Assembly: GCA_965116935.1 (NCBI GenBank)
Contig: OZ220737.1
Span: forward strand, 2,542,001-2,606,000
Length of the DNA stretch: 64,000 nt
Reading direction: 5' to 3'
Source of the DNA: VXYL01 sp965116935
Lineage (GTDB): Bacteria; Pseudomonadota; Gammaproteobacteria; Pseudomonadales; Azotimanducaceae
A model generated the notes under the pieces. It was given only the letters and a program-made list of their open reading frames with translations. It made no database searches and was not told where the DNA came from. The first letter of the stretch is position 1; every line of letters starts with the position of its first letter. The translations under genes and the position numbers were made by a program. Positions 7,906 to 15,785 of this stretch are shown here, piece by piece.

Positions 7906-8175
7906 GTGAACGAGGAGTTCGTCGTCAAGCTGGCGCGCAGCGAGACCACCGTGACGGTCCCTGCGGGTGGCTCCATTCTCTATTCGCTGCTGACGGCCGG
8001 GATCGAAGTGCCCTACGCGTGCGGCGTCGGCATCTGCGGCGCCTGCGAGCAGACCGTGCTGTCCGGCACCCCCGAACACCGCGACTTCGTGCTGAGCGAG
8101 GAGGAACAGGCGGCAGGGCGGGTGCTCATTTGCTGCGCCGGCTCGCGCACGCCGGAGCTGGAGCTCGATCTCTGA
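7906..8175 (+). CDS. [2Fe-2S] plant-type ferredoxin
   Basis: An 89-residue ferredoxin starting at GTG 7906. Cluster ligands are Cys39, Cys44 and Cys47 in ACGVGICGAC and Cys77 (in ICCAGS), at the exact spacing of plant-type ferredoxins. The sequence is closest in style to the C-terminal ferredoxin domain of phthalate/vanillate oxygenase reductases, here free-standing. It would pass electrons from a reductase to an oxygenase, but no reductase, Rieske oxygenase or P450 is visible nearby, and PhyH enzymes do not need a ferredoxin. The partner is therefore elsewhere in the genome, or the gene serves an unrelated role. It lies 35 bases after the SDR gene. Confidence 0.88.
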   Translation: MNEEFVVKLARSETTVTVPAGGSILYSLLTAGIEVPYACGVGICGACEQTVLSGTPEHRDFVLSEEEQAAGRVLICCAGSRTPELELDL

Positions 8176-8187
8176 CGCGACGAGGCG

Positions 8188-8215
8188 CCGTAGGCGACGG
8201 GCTTGTCCCGTCCCG
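8188..8215. repeat. Dispersed intergenic repeat, family C
   Basis: GTAGGCGACGGGCTTGTCCC followed by GTCCCG. It forms a short palindrome around TTGT. Copies with the same core occur at 20292–20402, 20430–20520, 23015–23045, 27795–28060 and 48190–48215. Confidence 0.6.
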
Positions 8216-8240
8216 CATCAAACCCATCGACGCACAGCAG

Positions 8241-8319
8241 TTCGCGTAGCGAACTGCCAACGCGCCCGACAGGGCGCGCGTTCGCGTAGCGAACTGCCAA
8301 CGCGCCCGAAGGGCGCGCA
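8241..8319. repeat. 40-bp tandem repeat, two units, family D
   Basis: Units at 8241–8280 and 8281–8319 share TTCGCGTAGCGAACTGCCAA and then CGCGCCCGA; the second unit is one base shorter. Each unit holds two palindromes: TTCGC–GCGAA and CGCGCCC–GGGCGCG. Degenerate copies lie at 20612–20710 and 44750–44810. The array sits just upstream of the Gfo/Idh gene. Confidence 0.8.
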
Positions 8320-8370
8320 TGCTCTTACAATTCGCCCTCAATCCGTCCACTGCCACCAGGCCAGATCACC

Positions 8371-9357
8371 ATGATGCGAATCGGAACGCTCGGCGCTGCC
8401 GCCATATCTCCCAACGCGCTCACCAAGCCCGCGGCCAACAACGACGAGGTGGAGGTCACCGTGGTTGCCGCGCGAGACCGCTCGCGGGCGGAGGAGTTCG
8501 CCGAGGCTTGGGGCATCGGCGAGGTGGTGGACAGCTACGACGAGGTGGTGACGCACCCGGACGTGGATGCCGTCTACAACCCGCTGCCCATCAGCCACCA
8601 TCGCGAATACACCATCAAGGCGCTCCGCGCGGGCAAGCACGTCCTCTGCGAGAAATCGTTCGCGTGCAACGAGGCCGAGGCGCGGGAGATGGCCGACGTG
8701 GCGCAGGAGACGGGCCTCGTCCTGATCGAGGCGTTCCACTATCGCTACCACCCGGTGTTCCAGCGCGCCTTGGAACTCTACCACGACGGCGCCATCGGCG
8801 AACTCGTCGAGCTCGAAGGCGCATTCAACATCGGCTCGCCTCGCCCGGGCGACATTCGCATGATCTACGGCACTGGCGGCGGCGCGACGATGGACATGGG
8901 CTGCTATCCGCTCTCGTGGGTGCGGCATTTCACCGGCGAGGAGCCGGAAGTGGTGTCTGCCAAGGCGGAGGAAGGGCCGCCGGACGTGGACATCCTGCTG
9001 CAACCGGAGCTCCTGTTCCCCAGCGGCGCGCGGGGACGCACGTCCGGCATCATGAAGGCGGGTCAACCCTTCGAGGCATTCCTCAACGTCACCGGCACCC
9101 GCGGCACGCTGAACGTGCGCAATCCCTTGGTGCCGCACATGGGGCACAACATCGAACTCGTCACCGACGCCGGCACCAAGAACGAGGAACTCACGCTGCG
9201 CCCCACCTACGAGTTCCAGCTCGACGCCTTCGTGGACGCGGTAAAGAACGGCACCAAGCTCGAAACCGACGCCGAGGATGCCGTCAAGCAAATGCGCCTG
9301 ATCGACAACTGCTACCGCGCCGCCGGCATGAAGCTGCGCGGAATGAGGGGCGGGTGA
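8371..9357 (+). CDS. Gfo/Idh/MocA family oxidoreductase
   Basis: A 328-residue NAD(P)-dependent dehydrogenase. The Rossmann start RIGTLGAAAISPNAL is typical (GTLGAA in place of G-x-G-x-x-G/A), and the family signature appears in the altered form VLCEKSFACNEAEA (EKP is usual). The C-terminal half, from VELEGAFNIGSPRPG, is the beta-sheet substrate domain. Enzymes of this family oxidise sugars, inositols or related hydroxy compounds. It follows the ferredoxin after a repeat-filled gap of 195 bases, so it may have its own promoter. Start at the first of two ATG codons (8371); the second is equally possible. Substrate unknown. Confidence 0.85.
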   Translation: MMRIGTLGAAAISPNALTKPAANNDEVEVTVVAARDRSRAEEFAEAWGIGEVVDSYDEVVTHPDVDAVYNPLPISHHREYTIKALRAGKHVLCEKSFACNEAEAREMADVAQETGLVLIEAFHYRYHPVFQRALELYHDGAIGELVELEGAFNIGSPRPGDIRMIYGTGGGATMDMGCYPLSWVRHFTGEEPEVVSAKAEEGPPDVDILLQPELLFPSGARGRTSGIMKAGQPFEAFLNVTGTRGTLNVRNPLVPHMGHNIELVTDAGTKNEELTLRPTYEFQLDAFVDAVKNGTKLETDAEDAVKQMRLIDNCYRAAGMKLRGMRGG

Positions 9358-9403
9358 CGGCCCGCGCCATGGCCATGCCATCTTCCCTACCACCACACGG
9401 TAA

Positions 9404-9530
9404 GGCGCATCCTTGCGGATGCGATGGAGGGCGGGACGCCCTCCCTCCGAAGGCGCGCAACCCGTCTGCGCATGATGGGGGCCCTCCCGGACGGAGGGCG
9501 TCCCGCCCTCCATCGCACCGTCAGGTGCGC
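9404..9530. repeat. Dispersed palindromic repeat, family A
   Basis: The element contains ATGGAGGGCGGGACGCCCTC at about 9424 and its reverse complement at about 9492, with the GCGCATCCTTGCGGATGCG and GCGCACC arms outside. The whole can fold as one large hairpin. Copies of the core lie at 19018–19131, 36097–36263, 38408–38521 and 46805–46940. It occupies the gap between the Gfo/Idh and VOC genes. Open frames here encode repetitive Arg/Gly/Pro strings and are not genes. Confidence 0.7.
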
Positions 9531-9583
9531 AAGCAATCCGCCATCGGGGCATGCTGCCAAATCGGTCGCTTGCTAGCGCAGCC

Positions 9584-9991
9584 ATGATCGCCGGTCTCGA
9601 TCACGTCGCAGTGCCCATCGCCAACGTGGAAGACATGCTGGCGTTCTATGAGGCGCTCGGCTTCGACGTGCGCCGCGGCGGGCGACTCCACTCTATCCAC
9701 TTCGGCGACAACCGCATCAACTTCCACGCGCCGGAGCTTTGGAACGACGAGCGGTTCACTTTGCGCGGCCCATCGGCTCGTCCCGGCTGCGGCGACTTCT
9801 GCTTCGTCTGGCAGGGAACGGTGGAGAGCATCGTCACGCGCCTGCGGGACCTCGAGATCGAGATCATCGAAGGGCCGGCGCCCCGCGAAGGCGGTCGCAA
9901 TGGCGGCAAGGCGACGGGAACGAGCGTCTATGTGCGCGATCCCGATGGCAACTTGCTCGAGTTCATGGCCTATGGTGGGCGCTACCCATGA
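9584..9991 (+). CDS. VOC (glyoxalase/dioxygenase superfamily) protein
   Basis: A 135-residue vicinal-oxygen-chelate protein starting MIAGLDHVAVPIANVEDMLA. The paired beta-alpha-beta-beta-beta modules are shown by GLDHVAVPI, by SIHFGDNRINFH and by the C-terminal SVYVRDPDGNLLEFM. Candidate metal ligands are His7 (DHVAVP) and the terminal Glu in NLLEF. VOC enzymes include glyoxalases, extradiol dioxygenases and fosfomycin-type resistance enzymes; this member is not closely like any of them. The upstream start MLPNRSLASAA (9551) is less likely because the fold starts at 9584. The stop overlaps the ATG of mtaD by ATGA, so both are co-translated. Confidence 0.82.
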   Translation: MIAGLDHVAVPIANVEDMLAFYEALGFDVRRGGRLHSIHFGDNRINFHAPELWNDERFTLRGPSARPGCGDFCFVWQGTVESIVTRLRDLEIEIIEGPAPREGGRNGGKATGTSVYVRDPDGNLLEFMAYGGRYP

Positions 9992-11328
9992 GCGCGGCAA
10001 ACCCGTCCGCAGCCCGTAACGCCGACCTCGTGATCTCGGCAGAGCACATGCTGCCGATCGCTCCGGACAACGTCGTGCTCCACGATGCGGCGATCGCTGT
10101 CGCAGGCGACACCATCATCGACATCGGCGAGCGCAGTGGAGTCTTGGCCCGACACCCGGGCGCAACCCACCGCAACCTGCCCCACCACGTGCTCCTGCCG
10201 GGCCTCGTCAACGCCCACGGCCATCTTGCCATGACCCTGCTGCGCGGCCTGGGTGAAGGCCAATCCCTGGAGGCGTGGCTTCAGGAGACCATCTGGCCCT
10301 TGGAGGGCCGCTGGGTGGACGAGGACTTCGTTGCCGACGGCACCCTCTTGGCGATGGCGGAAATGCTGGCAAGCGGCACCACCACCGGCAGCGACATGTA
10401 CTACTTCCCGGAGACGGTGGCGGAACTCGCCCAAGTCGGCTGCCGAATGCAGGTGACCTTCCCCATCATCAATCACGCCAACGCCTGGTCGCAAAACCTG
10501 GACGAGTGTTTCGACCGAGGGTTGAAACTGCGCGACGAGCGCCGCTCCGATCCGCTCGTCAACGTGTGCTTCGGCCCGCATTCGACAGGTACCGCTGGCG
10601 AAGCGGCGCTCCGAAGAATCGCCACGCTCGCCGACGAACTCGACGCCGCCGTACACATTCACCTGCACGAGACCAAGGGCGAGGTTGCCGAAGCGCGCCG
10701 CAGCCTTGGACAGAGCCCCATCGAGACGCTCGAAGAAGCAGGGCTTCTCACGGAGAATCTGCAAGCCGTCCACATGACTGCAGTTTCCGACTTGGAGATC
10801 GCCATGATCGCCGAATGCGGTGCCAGCGTGGTTCACTGCCCCATGTCCAACACCAAGCTAGCGAGCGGCATCTGCCCGGTGCCCTCGTTCCGGGAAGCCG
10901 GCGTCAACGTGGCACTCGGAACCGACGGCGCAGCCTCCAACAACGGCCTGGACCTCTTTCACGAGGCCCGCATGGCGACCTTGCTGGCCAAGCTCGGCAG
11001 CGGCGACCCGGCGGCACTGCCAGCCGCCGAAGCTCTGGAAATGGCGACGTTGGGCGGCGCCCGTGCCCTTGGCATGGCCGATCGCATAGGCTCGCTCGAA
11101 GTCGGAAAGCAGGCAGATTTCGTCGCCGTGGACGTGGACCATCCCGCATTGCAGCCGCTGCACGACGTGCCGGCGCAACTCATCCACACCGCAGCCGGCA
11201 GCCGCGTGAGTCACACCTACGTCGCCGGGGAATGCCGCTACGAGAACGGCGGCTTCCCGACCATTGATGTCGACGACCTGCGACAGCGCGCCGCAATCTG
11301 GCAGGGCCGGATGGGCCACGATGCGTAA
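9988..11328 (+). CDS. mtaD: MTA/SAH deaminase-like TRZ/ATZ amidohydrolase
   Basis: A 446-residue amidohydrolase of the ATZ/TRZ group. Metal ligands are seen in NAHGHLAM (about residue 72), in VHIHLHETKGEV and in ALGTDGAASNN, and the conserved HCPMSNTKLASG follows. Members of this clade deaminate 5'-methylthioadenosine or S-adenosylhomocysteine to the inosine form. Its start overlaps the VOC gene stop (ATGA at 9988). In many gammaproteobacteria this gene stands immediately before ubiG, and ubiG begins 9 bases later here, which supports the call. An annotation as a guanine or triazine deaminase is possible; position beside ubiG favours MTA/SAH. Confidence 0.83.
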   Translation: MSAANPSAARNADLVISAEHMLPIAPDNVVLHDAAIAVAGDTIIDIGERSGVLARHPGATHRNLPHHVLLPGLVNAHGHLAMTLLRGLGEGQSLEAWLQETIWPLEGRWVDEDFVADGTLLAMAEMLASGTTTGSDMYYFPETVAELAQVGCRMQVTFPIINHANAWSQNLDECFDRGLKLRDERRSDPLVNVCFGPHSTGTAGEAALRRIATLADELDAAVHIHLHETKGEVAEARRSLGQSPIETLEEAGLLTENLQAVHMTAVSDLEIAMIAECGASVVHCPMSNTKLASGICPVPSFREAGVNVALGTDGAASNNGLDLFHEARMATLLAKLGSGDPAALPAAEALEMATLGGARALGMADRIGSLEVGKQADFVAVDVDHPALQPLHDVPAQLIHTAAGSRVSHTYVAGECRYENGGFPTIDVDDLRQRAAIWQGRMGHDA

Positions 11329-11337
11329 GGACCCGCC

Positions 11338-12057
11338 GTGATCAACGCCGACCAGGAAGAAATCGCCCGCTTCGAGGCCCTCGCCCACCGCTGGTGGGAC
11401 ACCGACGGCGAGTTTCGCGCCCTGCACGACATCCAGGGCCCACGCGTCGACTACCTCAAGTCGCGCTGCCAGGTCGCTGGCCGCAAGGCGCTGGACGTGG
11501 GCTGCGGCGGCGGCCTCGTCACCGAGGCCTTGCATGATCTGGGCGCCTCCGTCACAGGCATCGATGCCGGCGAGAAGCCGCTGGCGGTGGCGCGCCTGCA
11601 TGCCTTGGAGCGGGGCATCGACGACGAGATCACCTACACGGCCAGCACCCCGGAGTCCTTCCTCGCCGAGGGGGCCGGACAGTTCGATATCGTCACCTGC
11701 CTCGAAATGCTGGAGCACGTGCCGGACCCACCCTCCACCGTGCAGGCGCTGGCCGAGCTCGCCGAACCCGGCGGCGATGTGGTGCTCTCCACCATCAACC
11801 GCACGCCCAAGGCGTGGGCGCTTGCCATCGTTGGCGCCGAATATGTGCTGAACGTGCTGCCCAAGGGCACGCATTCCTACGAAAAGCTCATCCGCCCGTC
11901 CGAACTGGCCCGCGCCTGCCGCGACGCCGGGCTCGTCGTGACCGACATCGCCGGCATGGAATACAACCCGTTCACGCGCCGCTGCCGGATCACCCGCAAC
12001 GTGGACGTGAATTACATCCTGCACGCCAAGAAGCCGCGCGCCGAAGCGTCGCCATGA
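11338..12057 (+). CDS. ubiG: Ubiquinone biosynthesis O-methyltransferase UbiG
   Basis: A 239-residue class I SAM methyltransferase, the usual length of UbiG. The SAM loop is ALDVGCGGGLVTEAL (about residues 51–65), and the N-terminus DQEEIARFEALAHRWWDTDGEF with WW/WD is the UbiG signature; the TINRTPKAWALAIVGAEYVL segment is the amphipathic region that touches the membrane in this family. It performs both O-methylations in ubiquinone synthesis. The start is GTG 11338. The stop overlaps the next gene's ATG (12054), so translation is coupled. Confidence 0.94.
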   Translation: MINADQEEIARFEALAHRWWDTDGEFRALHDIQGPRVDYLKSRCQVAGRKALDVGCGGGLVTEALHDLGASVTGIDAGEKPLAVARLHALERGIDDEITYTASTPESFLAEGAGQFDIVTCLEMLEHVPDPPSTVQALAELAEPGGDVVLSTINRTPKAWALAIVGAEYVLNVLPKGTHSYEKLIRPSELARACRDAGLVVTDIAGMEYNPFTRRCRITRNVDVNYILHAKKPRAEASP

Positions 12058-12851
12058 CGGCCTACTCGCCCCCGAGCGACCTCTTGGCCGAGCGTTGCGT
12101 GCTGGTCACAGGTGCTGGCGATGGCATCGGCCGGGCGGCGGCGCTGGCCTACGCTCGTCACGGCGCAAACGTGGTGCTGCTGGGCCGCACTCGCGTCAAG
12201 CTTGAAGCTGTGTTCGACCAGATCGTGAAGGAAACCGAAACCCGCCCCACCATCGTCCCAGCAGACCTGCAGCACTTGGGCGAAGATTCCGCAAGCGCTC
12301 TCAGCGAAGGCATCGAGCGCGACTACGGACGCCTCGACGGCATCCTCCACAACGCCTCCCTGCTGGGCCCACGCAACCCCATCGAGCACTACCCCGCAAC
12401 CGACTGGCACGCCGTGATGCAGGTGAACGTCAACGCCGCGTTCCTGCTCACCCGCGCCCTGCTGCCGCTGCTGAACGCATCGCAGGACGCTTCCATCATC
12501 CTCACCTCCTCCGGCGTCGGCCGCAGCGGCCGCGCCTACTGGGGCGCCTACGCCGTTTCCAAGTTCGCCACCGAAGGCCTGATGGAAGTGCTGGCCGACG
12601 AATGCGCCCACGCCGGCCACGTCCGCGTCAACTCCTTGAACCCCGGCGGCACCCGCACCACCATGCGCGCAGCGGCCTATCCGACCGAAGACCCAGCGAC
12701 TCTGCCAACCCCGGAGTCGCACATGCCGCTGTACCTGTATCTGATGGGCCCCGACGCCAAGGGCATCACGGGCCAGCGCTTCGATGCGGCTTCTTGGGGC
12801 GGTACAGCGGGCGACCCGTCCGCGCCAACACCTCCTGCAATGGACGCGTAG
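12054..12851 (+). CDS. yciK: YciK-like short-chain dehydrogenase
   Basis: A 265-residue SDR with VTGAGDGIGRAAALAYARHGANVVLLGR near the N-terminus, the HNAS motif (NNAG variant), a serine in LTSSGVG and YAVSK in the active site. Its sequence and its place after ubiG match YciK of gammaproteobacteria, a dehydrogenase of unknown substrate. The ATG at 12054 overlaps the ubiG stop. In Pseudomonas and relatives a phosphatase gene (mupP) lies between the two; here they are directly joined, so that gene is missing from this cluster. Confidence 0.85.
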   Translation: MTAYSPPSDLLAERCVLVTGAGDGIGRAAALAYARHGANVVLLGRTRVKLEAVFDQIVKETETRPTIVPADLQHLGEDSASALSEGIERDYGRLDGILHNASLLGPRNPIEHYPATDWHAVMQVNVNAAFLLTRALLPLLNASQDASIILTSSGVGRSGRAYWGAYAVSKFATEGLMEVLADECAHAGHVRVNSLNPGGTRTTMRAAAYPTEDPATLPTPESHMPLYLYLMGPDAKGITGQRFDAASWGGTAGDPSAPTPPAMDA

Positions 12852-13037
12852 GACGGCTTCCGTAGGTCCGGCGTCGCTGCTCGGTGTATCGGGAAGGCAG
12901 ATACCGCCCGCGCAAGGGAGTGACCTGCGTTGCGAGGCCCATTTCCATCACTCCCCTTGCAGGAGTGGAAGAACTTGCGGCGTTCCTCGGTGGCGGCAGG
13001 CCGCCGCCAGTGGCTTGGGCAGAAGTTCCTCAATGCA
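12852..13037. other. Intergenic region, no gene
   Basis: A 186-base gap between convergent genes. It holds an inverted pair, GGGAGTGA near 12917 and TCACTCCC near 12949, that could fold as a bidirectional terminator, but there is no T-run to confirm it. Confidence 0.35.
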
Positions 13038-13649
13038 TCAAAGTCTGTAGGAGACCTTTTCGCCGTCGACGGCGATCAGCTTCCGAGAACGCAGATTGGC
13101 GACCGTTGTGTCGAGTTCTCGCTCCGACATTCGCCCGTTGAACCTCGTGTTGATCCAGTTCCTGAGCGTGTTCACCTTGCGGGGACGCGCGTTGCCTGCC
13201 GCAGCGAGCGCCTTGCGAACTTCCTCCATGGAAGGGGTGGCACTGGCCTTGGTAGTCCCTTTCTTCGCTGGCACAGTCTTGGCGCTGCGGGGAATCTCCG
13301 GCAGCGTCGCATGGCGTTGGACCTTGACGTTGTAGGCCGTACGCATGTGCTTGAGCAGGGGGTCGAATCCTGTGTCTGCGGAAATGACGTGGAACTGGTC
13401 GCCCGGATGCCTCGGTGCGATGTCCCCGAGGTAGAAGGCGATGTGGAAGTCGAGCGCATTCTTGCCGTTGGCAGCGCACTGAATATAGCGGGCGCTGGTG
13501 CCGAACGCCTGCAACGCCATAACCAGATCAGCCGGGATTTTGCTCTGGGTCGCACCGAGAAAGACGAGAATGTGGGTATCCTGCTGCCGCTCGGGATCGA
13601 AGTCTGTCGGACGGACGTTTTCGTAGTCCACCAAGATCCAATGCGCCAT
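13038..13649 (-). CDS. NYN/PIN-type nuclease-like protein with C-terminal helical domain
   Basis: A 203-residue protein. The first 115 residues fit the NYN/LabA branch of PIN-like nucleases: VDYENVRP near the start, then LDFHIAFYLGDIA and HVISADTGFDPLLKHM, which carry the acidic residues (Asp8/Glu10, Asp in LDFHI, Asp in SADTGFDP) that would hold a metal. A basic linker (KTVPAKKGTTKASATPS) leads to a helical domain resembling a winged helix (NARPRKVNTLRNWINTRFNGRMSERELDTTVANLRSRKLI). An RNA-processing or defence role is inferred from the fold. The start at 13649 has a weak GGAA upstream. It stands alone, facing the yciK unit. Confidence 0.72.
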   Translation of the reverse strand: MAHWILVDYENVRPTDFDPERQQDTHILVFLGATQSKIPADLVMALQAFGTSARYIQCAANGKNALDFHIAFYLGDIAPRHPGDQFHVISADTGFDPLLKHMRTAYNVKVQRHATLPEIPRSAKTVPAKKGTTKASATPSMEEVRKALAAAGNARPRKVNTLRNWINTRFNGRMSERELDTTVANLRSRKLIAVDGEKVSYRL

Positions 13650-13999
13650 GACGGTTCCAAGCGGTGTCAGCTGGTCAGTCTAATCCACCCGAGCGAGCTC
13701 CGCACTGAGGGAGCGATCCCGATACACACCATTTCGTCCTACATGCGACCGGGGCTAGGTCGCGCGTCGCTGCCCCTGGAGGGGTGGTTGCGGAGCACGT
13801 CCACGGTACCAAGTCCGACCTTCCGGGAGTCGTTGCTCAACCAATCCTCTGCAACGGACCCGGTCCGATCATTTGCATTGACGTGGAGGAGCGGCTGTCG
13901 AAAACGAGCGCTGGTGCGAGGCTCGCCCTAGGAGGACACGCACCTCGCGCTCGCTAGCGAACCATTAATGGGGGCTTCGTGATACGATAACTGGCTGTA
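13650..13999. other. Intergenic region, no gene or clear signal
   Basis: 350 bases between the divergent NYN and HipB genes. It must hold both promoters. I see no strong -10/-35 pair and no member of the repeat families here; no open frame looks like a protein. Confidence 0.45.
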
Positions 14000-14347
14000 G
14001 TGTTCGTGGATAAATCCGTCATGCCAACACCGCACTATCCGACCGTCGCCGCGCGTCGAGCCATCCGGGAACTTGGCATCGACATCCGCGAGGCACGTCT
14101 GCGGCGCAATCTGCCGATGAGCCTGCTGGCCGAGCGTGCCTTCACGTCGAGAGGCACGCTCCGCCGTGTCGAGCAAGGAGACCCTGGCGTGAGCATGGGC
14201 ATCTACGCGGCCGTTCTGCATTCCCTCGGACTCCTCGACGGCTTGCGCGAAAGCGCGAGTTTCGCCCACGACGAAGTTGGGCGAACTCTTGCCACTGCCG
14301 CGCTACCGGAGCGAGCGCGCGCTCGGCGGCCGAAACGGGGAACTTGA
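14000..14347 (+). CDS. hipB: HipB-like XRE antitoxin and repressor
   Basis: An HTH protein of about 108–115 residues. The XRE helix-turn-helix is IREARLRRNLPMSLLAERAFTSRGTLRRVEQGDPGVSM. The start is GTG 14000 or, more likely, ATG 14021 (MPTPHYPTVAARRAIREL). Its TGA is directly followed by the ATG of hipA (14348). In this family HipB binds HipA and represses the operon through operators that it recognises as a dimer. The N-terminal extension before the HTH is longer than in E. coli HipB. Confidence 0.83.
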   Translation: MFVDKSVMPTPHYPTVAARRAIRELGIDIREARLRRNLPMSLLAERAFTSRGTLRRVEQGDPGVSMGIYAAVLHSLGLLDGLRESASFAHDEVGRTLATAALPERARARRPKRGT

Positions 14348-15598
14348 ATGCAGGACGTATCGGTCCACGTCGAACTCGATGGGCACACGCATTGTGTGGG
14401 CCTACTGCGCCGTCAGACGGCGCGCGGCCGGCTAGATGCCGCTACCTTCGAGTACGACGACGCATGGCTCGCCAACGACTCTCGTTTCGCCTTGCAGCCA
14501 GCCCTCGCGCTTGCATCCGGCGTCTACGCGTCGGGCACCACTGGCGGTCGGTTGTTTGGCGCATTCGCCGACTCGGCCCCCGATAGCTGGGGGCGTCGAC
14601 TGATCCAGCGCGCCGAACGCCGTCGAGCAACACGAGAGGGCCGCCAAGTGCGCACGCTCGGCGAAGTGGACTACCTATTGGGCGTTTCCGACATCGCACG
14701 CCTGGGAGCGCTGCGGTTTCGTCGCCCACATGACGAAGAGTTCCAGGCGCCCAGCGCATCCGGTGTTCCTGCTCTCATTGAGCTTCCACGCTTGCTCGCG
14801 AGCGCGCAACGGATTGAACGCGACCAGGATAGCGATGACGACCTCGCCACGATTCTCGGCCCGGGCTCGTCGCTCGGCGGTGCCAGACCCAAGGCATCCG
14901 TCATCGACAAGGGCCATCTTTCAATCGCCAAGTTTCCGAAGGACACGGACGAGTACAGTCTGGAAACATGGGAGGAGATTGCCCTTCGGCTTGCGGTGGG
15001 TGCCGGGATCGAAACGCCGATCCATCGCCTCGTTAGCGTGGCGGGCCGCCAAGTGCTGCTGTCGCGCCGGTTCGACCGAGCGTCGCGAGGCCGCGTTCCG
15101 TTCCTGTCTGCGATGGCAATGACCGGTGCTCAAGACGGCGAGAGGGGCAGCTATCCCGAACTCGCAGATACCTTGGCGCAGCACGGGGCAGATGCGACGG
15201 TTCAGACTGCGGTCTTGTTTCGACGAATGGCCTTCAACGTCCTGATTTCCAATGTGGACGACCACCTGCGCAACCATGGCTTTCTTCTTCGTGACCAAGC
15301 CGGCTGGGTGCTGTCGCCAGCCTACGACCTCAATCCGACGCCGGTTGACCTAAAGGCCCGCATCCTCACGACCAACATCGATCTCGACGAGGGCACCTGT
15401 TCCTTGGACCTCCTTGAAAGCGTTGCGGCCTACTTCGGGCTGGGGCTTGCCGGCGCCCGGCAGATCATCAAGGAAGTGGCCGTCTCCGTCGCAACATGGC
15501 GCACCGTTGCCGCAACGGTAGGTGTGTCCTCACGCCAAGCCGACCGCATGGCCAGTGCATTTGAACATGAAGACCTCAAGAGGGCGCTTGCGCTTTGA
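14348..15598 (+). CDS. hipA: HipA-like serine/threonine kinase toxin
   Basis: A 416-residue HipA protein. The N-terminal subdomain (VSVHVELDGHTHCVGLL... VYASGTTGGRLFGAFADSAPDSWGRRLI) is the conserved HipA start, and the C-terminal kinase lobe carries LGGARPKASV (phosphate-loop region) with Lys in LSIAKFPKD and the catalytic N-V-D-D-H of LISNVDDHLRNHGFLL around residues 302–306. E. coli HipA phosphorylates glutamyl-tRNA synthetase to stop growth; relatives target other proteins. It is directly preceded by the HipB gene. The kinase loop residues are complete, so the toxin is probably active when released. Confidence 0.9.
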   Translation: MQDVSVHVELDGHTHCVGLLRRQTARGRLDAATFEYDDAWLANDSRFALQPALALASGVYASGTTGGRLFGAFADSAPDSWGRRLIQRAERRRATREGRQVRTLGEVDYLLGVSDIARLGALRFRRPHDEEFQAPSASGVPALIELPRLLASAQRIERDQDSDDDLATILGPGSSLGGARPKASVIDKGHLSIAKFPKDTDEYSLETWEEIALRLAVGAGIETPIHRLVSVAGRQVLLSRRFDRASRGRVPFLSAMAMTGAQDGERGSYPELADTLAQHGADATVQTAVLFRRMAFNVLISNVDDHLRNHGFLLRDQAGWVLSPAYDLNPTPVDLKARILTTNIDLDEGTCSLDLLESVAAYFGLGLAGARQIIKEVAVSVATWRTVAATVGVSSRQADRMASAFEHEDLKRALAL

Positions 15599-15739
15599 CC
15601 TTACCTGACAACGACGAACGACCGTACCCGACATAGACATCTCGTTCGAAGACGAGCGCTGTGCGTGCGAAATCGTCCCTCGCGCATGAGGGACGAAATG
15701 CTTGTGTGTCGGGAAGGGAACGACATTGACGGCACTTCG

Positions 15740-15769
15740 TGAATGCATAGACTTCACTGGATGCATTCA
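15740..15769. promoter_or_regulatory. Inverted repeat, likely operator of the FitAB/VapBC pair
   Basis: TGAATGCAT (15740–15748) and ATGCATTCA (15761–15769) are perfect 9-base inverted repeats with 12 bases between them, so the half-site centres are two helical turns apart. The antitoxin GTG lies 17 bases further on. FitA/VapB-type antitoxins bind such sites in their own promoters. Confidence 0.65.
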
Positions 15770-15785
15770 AGTTGGAGTCGTTCAC

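Noticed and set aside
9361..9580. Open frames in the repeat gaps that encode Arg/Gly/Pro strings such as GGRDALPP
   Set aside because: The same strings recur wherever the palindromic repeats occur, so they are translations of repeats.
8338..9585. Long open frame on the minus strand opposite the Gfo/Idh gene (415 codons)
   Set aside because: It mirrors the third-codon-position GC bias of the real gene; its translation has no recognisable domain and extends through the palindromic repeat.
10858..12024. 388-codon open frame opposite mtaD and ubiG
   Set aside because: It spans two real genes and their junction, with no start signal or domain.
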